From Plakobranchus ocellatus (Eukaryota; Mollusca; Gastropoda; Plakobranchidae), in contig BLXT01004325.1 of NCBI GenBank assembly GCA_019648995.1, forward strand, positions 1,250 through 23,217: 21,968 nt of DNA. The letters run 5' to 3'. How positions within the stretch are numbered: position 1 is the first letter of the stretch; each line of letters opens with the position of its first letter. The notes beneath the pieces were generated by a model that did not search any database, was not told the DNA's origin, and worked only from the letters and a program-made list of their open reading frames with translations. The position numbers were made by a program, and so were the translations under genes. Shown here one piece after another: positions 1 to 9,205 of the stretch.

Positions 1-590
1 AGTTAAAAAAAATTGTAAGATTATATTTGAACAGTCCCCTAGGATTTGCCGAGTTAAGATGGAGAGGAGCAAGTTCTACAAAACTAGGTGAGAAAACGTT
101 AATGTACTCAGGACCAAATACACATGAAAGAGGCGTAGGTATCTTACTTGATGAATCAACAGCAAAAAACTCTGGGGAGCTGGTGTCATTTCAGACAGAA
201 TATATGTAGCTAAACTAGTAGCCAAACCATTAAATATAGGAATTATTCAAGCATATGTACCATCATCTGATAATAAAGATATAGAAGTAGAAAATATTTA
301 TGAAGCAATAGAAATAGCAAAAGGCTTCAAAAATTCCAAAATATCATTTCAGTGCTTAAGTTGGAGATGAAAAAGTACAATATGTTGGACCTAATCGCAT
401 AGGGACAGTAAATGAACGTGGAAGCAACTAATTGAATGGTGCCAAATCAAGGACTTTACCAACACAAATACTTAGTACCAGAACTATCCTAGACAGCAGT
501 GGACATGGAAGATCCGCGGTGAAAGAACTTGAAACAAAATAGATATATTTAAATGTGCAATACAAGAAAAGAAAAGCATGGTAATCTAAA
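1..590 (+). mobile_element. Decayed LINE fragment, APE-type endonuclease domain
   Basis: Relic of the N-terminal endonuclease of a non-LTR retrotransposon. The frame from 27 to about 206 reads FAELRWRG, which keeps the Glu of the APE-family SE-x-RW motif, then LMYSG and HERGVGILL. After a frameshift near 180 the next frame reads VISDRIYVAKL and IGIIQAYVPSSD, both typical of this domain. The usual GDxNAKVG metal-binding segment is missing: the sequence jumps from about 350 to DEKVQYVGPNRIG, then NERGS, LIEWCQI and, near 525, TRNKID in place of TRNQIDY. Several stops interrupt it. The element is truncated by the window edge on the left and no RT follows. It looks like the same broad family as the RT relic at 19320-20555, but clade assignment (RTE or Jockey-like) is uncertain. 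Confidence 0.8.
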
Positions 591-700
591 AGAAATCCTT
601 AAACCCTAAGTCTTAATTCATCGGCAATAGAGGAGGATAACAATAAACAGTAGCAGCTTATAATGTTATAGGTAACTGAGAACAGGTCTGAGTAGGAGAG

Positions 701-790
701 CATGATTGACAATGTATGTTCCAGACAGGAAGCCTAAAGAAGAAATGTTTAACCAATGGCATTAGAGAAATATATTGGGATATTGATAGT
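701..790. repeat. Dispersed repeat relic, also at 7907-8000
   Basis: Positions 701-744 align without gaps to 7907-7950, with 35 of 44 identical bases by eye. Looser similarity continues to about 790, where AATGG and TATATT blocks recur. The second copy lies just beyond the 3' end of the minus-strand LINE at 8055-8885, so this may be a fragment of that LINE's 3' untranslated region. The family is not recognised. The rest of 600-1285 holds A/T-rich and poly-T sequence with no other gene signal. Confidence 0.55.
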
Positions 791-1285
791 ATTTGAAAAA
801 ACTTCAATTACACGGGAATTTACGTCTACGGCCCAAATCAAATGCTTCTGTCTTTTTAAAGTATGAAGTTCGACTTTTTAAAAATGTATCCATAATGCTG
901 GAGAACAATTTTTATGACTATTTCTTTGCCATTCTACATCATATACCTCTATATAATTTCTTTTATACATCATTGTGCAAATCACTTTTTTTTTTTTTTT
1001 CAATCCTTTCTCTTGATTTTCATTGTTTTCTCGCAATTGGTTTCTTTTTTTTTTTTTTTTCAATTTCAGTACTTTTTTCACCCTTTTTTTTCACCTTTTT
1101 GTTTTGTTTTTCTTAATCCCTTATTTTTTGGAAGTTAATCCCTTATTCTTTTGAAATCTGTCATCCTTTTTCTACATGATACACAGATATGTTTTTTATG
1201 TCAACTGATTAAAGAGGAACAGTTGCTGTTTGATATTTTTGTTCATATTTAACTTCTGAAAAAATGTGTGTTTTACAATTGACAG

Positions 1286-1394
1286 AAGTGCCTGAAAATC
1301 CCAACTGCATGGATTTGGGAGAATGCGCTAAAGGCCTAGAGGCTATGAAAAACATAGATAGGCTCTCAGAGAGCGAGAAAAAGAATTTGTGCAT
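1286..1394 (+). CDS. Internal exon of a six-cysteine secreted-type protein (partial gene, exon A)
   Basis: An internal coding exon bordered by ACAG at 1282-1285 and a perfect GTAAGT donor at 1395-1400. It begins with two bases completing a split codon, then reads 35 open codons from 1288 to 1392 and ends with AT, the first two bases of the next codon. It encodes three cysteines, as PNCMDLGEC and later NLC (C-x5-C-x21-C), separated by a Lys/Glu-rich helix-like stretch. The AT overhang joins the G at the start of 2520-2662 to make ATG (Met), keeping the frame open. No signal-peptide exon ending in phase 1 is visible upstream in the window, so the gene's 5' end is probably to the left. The family is not recognised by name; small helical six-Cys extracellular proteins are a reasonable comparison. 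What is seen is the ORF, phase and splice signals; the secreted role is inferred. Confidence 0.7.
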
Positions 1395-2519
1395 GTAAGT
1401 TTTGGTATATTCCTAGATTACAGACTTCATTTCATATTTTTTTTAATCAATGTGATGGCTTATGTTTTCCATGAACTGTACAGTTTCAGAAGGTTAACAT
1501 GAACAACTATTTTTTTTTCAAAGATTACTAAAAAAATTATACTTAAGAAAAATAAAATGCAATACCATGTTCACTTACAAAATTCTGAAAAAGATAATGG
1601 AGATGTTTACCCTTCTATCCACTCTCACAATCAGAGGCAGGAAAGAACGGATGATATGTATAAAATTTAACTTTAATATGAAATAACAAAACAAGGTGCT
1701 GAGAAACGTCCTTAATTATGCACAACCCATTTTAGAACGAAAGAAACAACTTTATTTCCACAAATTCTGTTATCTTTGAAGCATAGTAGACGGAGAGGAG
1801 TTCTGGAAGACAATAAAAGAGGGAGACAAGCATTTTTGGAATTCAAAAAAGGTCTGGACCATTGTGAGAAAAAAAAAAAGAAAAAATTATTTAATTCTGT
1901 GTTTATCTGTATGGATCAGAAACTGGGAGGCTTCACAAAGAAAATACAAATAGATTGTAAGTCTTTATTAATGTCTGTTTCTGAAAATCTTAAAGATCCA
2001 ATAGTGCAACAAAGTAACCCTTCACGAATTGCACAGAAATCTCAACAAGATCCAACGTAAGCAGAAATGATAAGAAGAGAATGTGGATGTGTAAGTAAGA
2101 AAGACTCAAGTGGTATACCACGAATAAGTTAAAGATAGAACCCCCCACCCCCTTCCTCCCAAGAAGCCAGAATTAGAGGGAGAATATCTAATACAGTACC
2201 GCTCAAATAGGGTGAATCAAAATGCAATGTTTTTTTTTTTTTTTTTACTTTTTTTAAATTTCAGTTTCTTGGAGGTAAGCTGAAAAGAATGTTTTTTGTT
2301 ACAGGCAGACTAGTTTTTCGCAAAATTATTTTTATAGCTTTAAAAAATGGTCACATGTAAACAATATTTCAGATTGTTATCACTTTCACAAGTAAAGCAA
2401 ACCTTTCCCATTTACTCTCTGTCTTATGGCAATTTTTCCCAAGTAAAAGTTTTGTTCTACAAAATTACAAAAGAGTAATATTTATCTTCTTTTCTTTTCA
2501 TTTTCCAATATAATATAAG
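1395..2519 (+). other. Intron 1 of the six-cysteine gene
   Basis: A GT...AG interval between exons A and B, AT-rich with A and T runs (for example T20 or so at 2231-2250). It contains an open frame at 1776-2057 that ends at CAAC followed by GTAAGC. That donor-like site has the same phase as the donor at 1395. Because A joined directly to B already gives a complete six-cysteine pattern, this ORF is treated as intronic here and discussed under findings. Confidence 0.55.
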
Positions 2520-2662
2520 GATTGTGCATAAAAAGGTGGTGTGCATGAGGGCAGCAGAAAACAAGTGTCTGAAGACGACTCTTGCCGAGGATGCAAAAGA
2601 AAATATACAATGGATTGTTATGAAAAGAGAGGGGCTTTACAGGACGCATTGCGTGGAAGGAG
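2520..2662 (+). CDS. Internal exon of the six-cysteine protein (exon B)
   Basis: The acceptor is preceded by a pyrimidine-rich tract (about 2480-2505) and ends in AG at 2518-2519. The donor is GAG followed by GTACTA at 2663. The exon has one base completing the split Met codon, then 47 open codons, and leaves one G over (phase 1). It supplies the other three cysteines, in VVCMRAAENKC and YRTHC. Together with 1286-1394 the pattern is C-x5-C-x21-C-x8-C-x7-C-x27-C, a compact set that could form three disulfides. Base composition is clearly richer in G and C than the flanking intron. The gene would act outside the cell or on its surface, judged from the cysteines and the tail encoded at 3977-4080. 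The ORF remains open to 2754, but the sequence past 2663 loses the composition of the exon. Confidence 0.7.
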
Positions 2663-2889
2663 GTACTATTCATCTTTTATGTAACTGTTTTACTTTAGGG
2701 CTTATGCAACTTGTACAAATAAGTTTTACCATGGGGGAAGGTCTAGAAGAATAGTATGATGTTGGTTTTTGTTTAATGCAATACATTATAGATTTATCAA
2801 CAACAAAACCTATATGAAGCAAGTGTTTATCTGCATCGTGGATAATAATATCACGGTCATTTTTTTCTCTTTGTTTTTATGCTTAAAAA

Positions 2890-3155
2890 AGTAGAGTGGG
2901 TCCTACGCTTAGTCCAAGCATCGGAGAACGAGCAGTAGGGTCCTGGCTACTCTTGGCATGCAGCATTATGGTGTAGTTTGCCATTGCTTTCCTCACCGCC
3001 TTTACTTTCGATGGGTCTTAAGAGACCTAGCTACCCATTTTTAGTGCTGGATGGCCACAGAAGAGCAATGAAAACTTGACTTTGCCCGGACTGGGATTCG
3101 AACCTCGGACCTCTTTTTTGCTACTGTAGTCAGGCAGAGTGACAAATGAGGCCTA
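2890..3155 (-). mobile_element. tRNA-derived SINE, antisense
   Basis: On the minus strand, 3094-3104 reads GGTTCGAATCC, a textbook pol III B box. It is preceded by GAGGTCCGA and, further upstream, by CACTCTGCCTGAC, which resembles a tRNA anticodon-arm region. The A box expected near 3143-3153 is diverged. Downstream on the minus strand follow a non-tRNA body containing GGCAAACTAC and a 3' end near 2890. A short T7 insertion sits between the anticodon arm and the T arm. Its GC content is well above its surroundings. No long A tail or clear target duplication was found, so it looks old. The body family was not identified. Confidence 0.75.
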
Positions 3156-3528
3156 AATTGCCAAAGCAGAGCTAACTAAAAATATGTTTGCCTTGCACTT
3201 GAAGGATATGATCAAGCTATCATTACTATCAGGAAAAATAATGTAGTAATTACCCATTAATAAGGTTCAATCAGAGGGGACAAAACAAAAGTTATCATCT
3301 GATTTTCTAATACATAAAACAGACTAACTTTATTGTATAATGTGTGATTGATGTAATTTAGAGTAATATTCAGCCTCATTTGTTTGCTAAGATGAAATAG
3401 TAACGAGAAAAGACTTGTAATATTTACAAATGAAATCAGGGTAAACAATAATGCAAATGTCAGATTTATTATTGTTACTGATTATTCTTTTTGAAATTCT
3501 ATTTATGGATGTTTATGATCAAGTCATG

Positions 3529-3556
3529 TTTTTTTTTTTTTGGGGGGGGGGGGGGG
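3529..3556 (+). repeat. T13-G15 homopolymer junction
   Basis: Thirteen T residues are directly followed by fifteen G residues. A G15 run is exceptional in this AT-rich window and could form intermolecular or slipped G-quadruplex structures. It could also mark an assembly or polymerase-slippage artefact. Confidence 0.85.
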
Positions 3557-3976
3557 ATAAAGAGGATAAATGTCAACACTCATTAAGCCACTCATTGACC
3601 ATTTGAGCCTTACCCTGCATTTAGGATTGTGCTGTAAATATATTTTAGTTTGGGCTCTATTATCTAAAAAAAAAAAGAAAATCCAAAGTAATATAAATAC
3701 CTCTAATAATGATTGCCTTTCACCGCTAGAAAAGGAGCATTCTTTTATTTATTTACATTGAATAAAAGGAACATAAGGAATGGAAAAGTGAAGCTAGAGG
3801 GCCCATGACAGTAATGATTAGGGGCATTGAGTTTAATCTGAAAAATAGATTTTGTTCCAATTTAAATAGATAAACTGAGGTTTTCAAAATGTATTGTAAT
3901 CATTTATTAATAAGCATTTCATACCATCACTATTTTAACATTATTGTTGTTTATTGTGATTGTTAAAAATTTTAAG

Positions 3977-4080
3977 AAGGCCAAAGAAAAATAGCAGATG
4001 GTGTGGGAGCAACCGATTTCTCTTGGTTGCTTGTAGCTGTTGGTCTCTTGACAACCTGGCAACTGCAGCAACAGCTTTAA
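3977..4080 (+). CDS. Probable last coding exon with hydrophobic tail (exon C)
   Basis: Two bases (AA) complete the split codon from the exon ending at 2662 (G+AA = Glu). Then 33 codons run to a TAA at 4078-4080. The peptide reads GQRKIADGVGATD, then the hydrophobic FSWLLVAVGLLTTWQL, then QQQL. A small-residue spacer followed by a hydrophobic C-terminus is the layout of a GPI-attachment signal; a single membrane segment with a very short tail is the alternative, and the polar QQQL end is slightly against GPI. The acceptor is AAGAAG at 3974-3979, a NAGNAG arrangement: using the second AG (exon from 3980) stays in phase and only removes the Glu. Exons A to C together give about 117 residues. This exon is less certain than the other two because it is short and its pyrimidine tract is only moderate. 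Confidence 0.5.
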
Positions 4081-5060
4081 AGAAGAGATTCATGATTGGT
4101 TTACGCTTTTTAGCACATGGATAAAAAAATACATTTTTTCACAAATGCTGTATTGAAATTGTAATGTTATTATTTTTTTTTTTTAAATGTCACTTCTGTA
4201 ACTAAGGTTGGAAGTTATGGTTTTCTGTATAATAACATTTTTTTCATAGAAGCTTTTTTTTTTCAATTGTCCGAGTTTTAAAAAAATCAAGGACAGACTA
4301 TAATTTTTTGTGGCGTGTGGCTTGTGGTGAGGTGACATTACTGCTTAATGTTTTCTAAATCTGTTTGTTTACTATTTTATATGCATGCTTTTTACTTTTT
4401 ACTCTTTTCAAAATTTTTTTGTAAAGTGCCATAAATAACACGTTTTAATGAGTGAATTATTTATTAACACATTAAATTAGACAGACTTTGTTTTCCAGGT
4501 TTTGAAGCTGTGTACATTTTTATGAAACAATTTTAATCAAGTTTCTTATGCAGTATGATATCAGAATAAAAAGAGAGATATGCAGTAGCATACATTATTA
4601 TTGAATGTATTAAGCAGATAACAGCTTGACAAACTCAATTTGTATTATTTTAACAATATAATACTGTTGATTTAAAGAGAGAGAAGTGTAAATAAAATTT
4701 AGATAGCATTCTATATATATAATTTTATTTTATAATCACTTCTAAATGAAACTTCTGATTTTTCTATGCATGGCAGTAAATGTCATATTGTTGTGTTTGC
4801 TCATTGTACATAATGTTTGATGATAGCGACCATAACCTGCAACTGAAAGTAGTGAAAGTCAAACTTTTACAAAATGTGTATTTCTTGCATTGATATTACA
4901 AAAAAAATGTTATTTATGATTTAGTGGACCATATGTTATTATCTCGATTGCGTTAAAACACTGATTTTGGTATCAACTCATCTCTTTATTTGTTTTACAT
5001 ACTTCTGTGGTCATGAGCTTTTACTGTGACTAATAAATATAAAAAAAAAAAAAAAAACCC
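4081..5060 (+). other. Presumed 3' UTR and AT-rich downstream sequence
   Basis: No coding signal. Candidate AATAAA polyadenylation signals follow the stop at 4078-4080, at 4565-4570, 4691-4696 and 5032-5037. The last is followed almost at once by an A17 run (5041-5057), too close for a normal cleavage distance. Which signal is used cannot be told from sequence alone. Confidence 0.35.
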
Positions 5061-5838
5061 AGTAAAGCTTGCACTAAGTGGCATCATAATAAAGTTTATA
5101 TATTAGAAGAAAAAATCATTTTGAAATGATTCTTATAATTTATAATTGCTTATTATTTTCTAATTTCTATAAAAAATGTTAAGGACAGAGATAGTGCATT
5201 CTTTACATTATGTTTAATAGTAACAAATGACAGAACAAAATTTTGTTTGAATAATAGATTTATTATCATACTTGATCCTTATATTCTCACCTCATAATAT
5301 CAGGTAGTAATTGAAATTTAGTTCTCTAGTTTCATTAAGAATGTTAAGACGGTAAAATCTCCATCACAGATAACCTTTGGCAAAAGATGAACAAAGGTAT
5401 TGTAGGGGAAGAAGAAAGAGAGCAAGCAAAATACGTACATATGAATGTAAAAGAATGATTAGAAGTGAATAGGTCTATATCAGACATGTGTATGATAGGT
5501 ATATGGCGATGTAAATGTTTTATAACATAAACAAGGATCATTGTTTCCTTAATTTAGATTTTGTCAGGCCCAAAAATGTAGAGGAATTTAATTTTTGAAA
5601 AAGATTGAAGACATGAAGTAAGATTTCGTAGTGCACATTTTTATGCATCATAGTCTAAATAACTGAAGGTGATTTACAGTTTTTATATATATATTATTAC
5701 TTGAGAGACTTGGATTTTATTGTGTATATGACATTTATTAAAACATTAGGCTTTACAGTTCACATTATTAAAAATGTGCTTTTTGAGTTTGAAAAATAAC
5801 GCTGTTGTCTTTTTCAATGCTGAAAATGTTCTATATTC
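5061..5838. other. AT-rich sequence without a recognised feature
   Basis: Read on both strands: only short frames in AT-rich, non-coding-like sequence. No TIRs, tRNA or conserved protein motifs were seen. Confidence 0.5.
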
Positions 5839-6234
5839 ATGCCTAAGCTTTTCAAATTTTTTTCATTCACACAAAAAGTGTCTTACTCTATAGTTCTAGT
5901 CTTAGCCCTGATTGGATTTCTGGTAAAAAGTTTTGCTCATGTTGTTAGCTTAAGTTCATACTTTTTAAAGTGTTTGTTTTTTTTCAAAAGTACCTTCGAT
6001 TTTCTTATTGAACAATACAAAAGAAATGTTTCGCTTAAAACTGTTTTGAATTGTTCCATTCATTATTATGACGCTTTTTTTCTCTTTTTTCGAGTGAGTG
6101 GTGATTTGTTTAAATTTGTATCCCAGCTTGCTGAAGAGGAAAATATTGTTTCTCTTGTTAACTTTGTTCTTCCTATTCCCTTCATGCTTCTCGTCTCCAT
6201 AACTGGTTCCTGTGGCAACTGTGTGGGATAAAAC
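5839..6234 (+). other. Unrecognised 130-codon open frame, Phe/Leu-rich
   Basis: One of the two longest open frames in the window (130 codons plus stop). The product would be strongly hydrophobic, with SIVLVLALIGFLV near residue 17, a second hydrophobic stretch around YFLKCLFFF and a third near the end (FVLPIPFMLLVSI). The richness in Phe comes from T-rich DNA, in which TTT codons lengthen open frames by chance. There is no Kozak-like context, splice pattern or known motif. It could be a chance frame or a small multi-pass membrane protein; chance is favoured. Confidence 0.15.
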
Positions 6235-7190
6235 TCAGTGGGAAGTTGTATCATTACATTGTTACCTTTAAGGCAGGGGTGACCCTTGATCTTTTTGCAG
6301 CTGCATAGCAAAATGAACAGGAAAAATGTTATCAAACCTTTTGTTTTCGCATAAAGTGGTAAAAAAACTCTGTGTGTCGTTTCGCATATGCTCAAAATAT
6401 TTCGAATTGGGAAAAAAAAACATAATAGTGCCTGAAAACCTCGGGTTGTCTGGAGCAGGATATTTTGGAATCACTTCGGTAGCCTTTATTTCTAAATGCC
6501 CAAGTTTTTTTTTTTTCCCTTTTGGAGGCTATTTCACGTTGATGCCTTGCAAATTACTTTGCATTGGGCTTTCTGCCCGTCGTAAAAAAAAAATCCCCTT
6601 TTCTGCAAAAGCAAATCTGTCTTTACACCCTAACTTTAACTATTTTTCAATCAGATTTACCACCTTTCGTATAAAGTGATGCAGACAAGAGCAAAACAAA
6701 GAATTGTAAACACAGAAAACCAGACCCATATAATCAATAGTAAGGATTTACTCAGATTTATGTATTGTAAAAAGCATATGGATTGATAGATTGAAAAATA
6801 TATGATTAAGTGGTACAAACAGAAAAGAAATGAGAATAATTCACAGGACAAAATGAGAAAGAGGCGGAGGGATGTTGCTTTTTTATTTCTCATTTTCTCA
6901 CTCGGGATTCATAATGTGCATTTGAAGCAGACAATAAAATAAATGAGATTTAGGGAACAATATTAAAGGCAACCTCTTCTGTTTAAAAATAGACTTGTAC
7001 AAATTCCAATATGCGCAGTTAAAAAAAATACACTTAAGGCTATACACAAATAAAACGAATTCTGGCAGGAACAGGTAGGCCGCTCTATATCTTAGTTGCA
7101 GAAAAAAACGAAACCATCAAAATCATTGCCATAATCTTCTCTGTCCTCATCAACAAAGCAGGATTGCATTCGCTGCTCTAGAAAGATTGG
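6235..7190. other. AT-rich spacer without a recognised gene
   Basis: Several short overlapping frames on both strands with poly-A and poly-T stretches. A CAGGGGTG motif at about 6274 resembles hAT-type termini, but no matching opposite end was found. Nothing else is supportable. Confidence 0.4.
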
Positions 7191-7193
7191 CGA

Positions 7194-7275
7194 CCCCCAC
7201 ACCCACACCCACCACCAACTACCAGAACCCAGTCTTCCCCCACCCACCCCCTCTTTTTCTTTTTTGAGGGAGGGG
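7194..7275. repeat. C-rich low-complexity tract with quadruplex potential
   Basis: Runs of C on the plus strand include a CCC, CCCCC, CCC, CCCCC series at 7228-7251 with loops of 6, 1 and 1 bases. This fits the G3N1-7 quadruplex rule on the minus strand and i-motif formation on the plus strand. A purine-rich GAGGGAGGGGGGTG segment follows at about 7266-7279. Confidence 0.6.
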
Positions 7276-7499
7276 GGTGACGGATTGTTATCTGATGATG
7301 TTCATAAAACGATTATTCTGAAGATAATGATAAAGGCGGCTTAGATAATTATGTTTTTATTGAATCGGTCAAAAGGATCATGGTGGTGATAGGGGAAAAG
7401 GTGATAATCTTAGTCATGATTCAAGTCAAGTTGGGTTGACTTTCACGTTCATGATGGTTATGTTACTTGTAGTTTGGGCTATAGAAATATAATAAAAAT

Positions 7500-7787
7500 A
7501 TGTATCCCTTTCATTTATTCCATCACAACTCGATTGAAACAGTGAGCCATGACTGGAATAAGACCAATTTTGTCCGGCCGTTCTACGACAAAACGATCCT
7601 CAACTACGATTCTCAAAACGACATATCAGCTCCGCTACGCCTTTTCCCGCGCCTCGCACAAATTAAGTCTTTTTTTTTTTTTCTAAGATCTCGCCCAGCA
7701 AAAGATATAAAGATGGTGATAACCAAAACGGTAGTCATAATACTAATATTAGGGAATGAAATAATGAAGATGATGATTTTGTTTTAA
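7500..7787 (+). other. Unrecognised ORF over a CpG-dense patch
   Basis: A 95-codon frame from an ATG at 7500. The stretch at about 7573-7662 contains roughly eleven CpG dinucleotides, far above the surroundings, and encodes DWNKTNFVRPFYDKTILNYD. After the poly-T at 7668-7682 the frame becomes low quality. No family is recognised. It may be part of an exon, a TE remnant or an unmethylated regulatory patch. Confidence 0.2.
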
Positions 7788-7906
7788 TCTCTCCGAAACC
7801 CTTAAGCTTGAATAATAAATATTACGACGAAAAGTGCATAATGATAGTTTTGAGTCATGAGCAATAGTTAATGATAGGAACAACAACTTCAGGTTAAGTG
7901 AAGGAA

Positions 7907-8885
7907 CATGATTGCCAATGTTTGTTTTACACAGGGTACCTAAAGAGGAAGAAGTCTGAAAGTAGATCTAATGGTTGAGTATATTAATGAGTTATCATGA
8001 GCTTGCTAGAAGCATTTTAAGAGGATGCAGATTTACCGTTACTGGTACTTGTATCACTTCATTTGCCTACGTAGACTCAGCCTCTCCAGGGTAGCACCGT
8101 AAAGCTGGTGATGGAATAGCTTCAGGAGCTATTGCTTTTGGAATTCCTTAATCAAAATGCCACGGTAATTTTTGCACTAAAAGATCGAAATATGTGTTGT
8201 TGTTTAATTCTACCATTACTTATTGCCCAGGTCTTAAGACTTTCGATATATTATCAATTATTCTGTGTTTACCTCTACTGAGCTTCCCTTCAATCTTTCC
8301 AGTGATTGCTAAAGGTATGGACAATTTATGCCCTAAATAGTTATTGCAGTTGCCCATGACCTGAAGTTTTAATTAATGATCGCACAAGATAAGCTTCTTT
8401 CAGTATTGATTTATTGAGCTTTCTTTCCGTCCATGATTTCTTCATCATTCTTCTGATAAACATCTCAACTGCTTCCAATCTACTCTCTGTTTCCCATTTT
8501 ATCGTCTAACACTTACTGCAACATACGAGCAACCTACTGACCATACAAATGTTTTAATTACCCTTATTTTGATTTCCATAATTTCTGTTTCTGTTTGCCA
8601 GGATTAGTTTCATCTTTTTTTTTTAATGCACCTTTGGCCATGGCTATTCTATTACTCATTTCACTTGCGGATTTCCCGTCTGATGTTATAGCAGCCAAGA
8701 CAATTAAATGATAATTGAATTTTGTAACTTGCTTGATCGTTTTTCCTTTCCTTTACAAGATTGCATTTATCGATTGATAATTTCCTTGAGATGAACTTGC
8801 ATTCCTTTATTTTTTTACATTCGAAGACTAGCCCATTATTTCGCGATCTAAAATTACAGTATCTAAAAGTTTTTGAAGCTTTTCA
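7907..8885 (-). mobile_element. 5'-truncated LINE, 3' end of the RT ORF
   Basis: Read on the minus strand from about 8885, short frames in succession give LQKLLDTV, FISRKLSIDKC, then TSDGKSASEMSNRIAMAKGAL, RLEAVEMFIRRMMKKSWTER and KLNKSILKEAYLVRSLIKT, and finally GKIEGK and ISNGR near 8180. This order (post-RT thumb, the YLG/ITSDGK block, RIAMAK, the RRM-x-x-SWTER block, the R-x-RG-like C-terminus) is that of LINE RT C-termini. Multiple frameshifts and stops show it is dead. The RT catalytic FADD block is absent, so the copy is 5'-truncated near 8885. The tail between 8130 and 7907 is assigned as 3' UTR partly because it shares a repeat with 701-744. The family differs from the plus-strand LINE at 19320-20555. 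Confidence 0.75.
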
Positions 8886-8904
8886 GACTTAATAATTTGA
8901 AAGA

Positions 8905-9117
8905 ATGTATTCTCCAGTGTCAGATATCCCTACAGGTACCAAAACAATCCAAAAGGCCCTAGCTAAATGCAATATAGAGGACCTAGGCCCACTGCAACTT
9001 CTGCCTCCCAAAAGGCTCATGTTTTTAAAACCTAACTGTGACTGGTCGAGCAGTAAAGCTTTCGTTGATAATCTACCCAGGAGTCGGGGTCATTCTAGCG
9101 TTGCTTTTTTTTATTAG
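8905..9117 (+). other. Unrecognised exon-like ORF
   Basis: A 70-codon frame with higher GC than its neighbours, starting right after the LINE truncation point. It contains KTIQKALAKCNIEDLGPLQL and LKPNCDWSSSKAFVDNLPRS. An acceptor-like CTCCAG precedes 8919, and CTACAG-GTACC at 8929-8939 looks like a donor within it. No family is recognised. It could be an exon, part of an unidentified mobile element, or chance. Confidence 0.2.
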
Positions 9118-9205
9118 TTTGCCATCAGTTTATAATATTGTTTGTAACACACATACTTCATTCAGTACGATATGATCTCGTTCAGGATATCAGAGGTGTA
9201 CTTGA

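Larger units (their letters stand above)
2663..3976 (+). other. Intron 2 of the six-cysteine gene
   Basis: A GT...AG interval of 1,314 bases between exons B and C. It contains an antisense tRNA-derived SINE (about 2890-3155) and a T13-G15 homopolymer junction at 3529-3556. The remainder is AT-rich with no coding signal. Confidence 0.45.

Noticed and set aside
793..1138. Phe-rich overlapping frames
   Set aside because: Produced by poly-T runs; no splice or motif support, and the candidate signal peptide at 914 would create a stop when joined to exon A.
2194..2225. TA-CAGTACCGCTC motif resembling a Tc1/mariner end
   Set aside because: No inverted partner in the window.
6270..6290. CAGGGGTG motif resembling a hAT terminus
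   Set aside because: No matching inverted end or 8-bp duplication found nearby.
8919..9117. Alternative last exon for the six-cysteine gene
   Set aside because: The phase fits the donor at 2662, but the intron would be over 6 kb and the peptide lacks the tail-like end; the exon at 3977 is a nearer and better fit.
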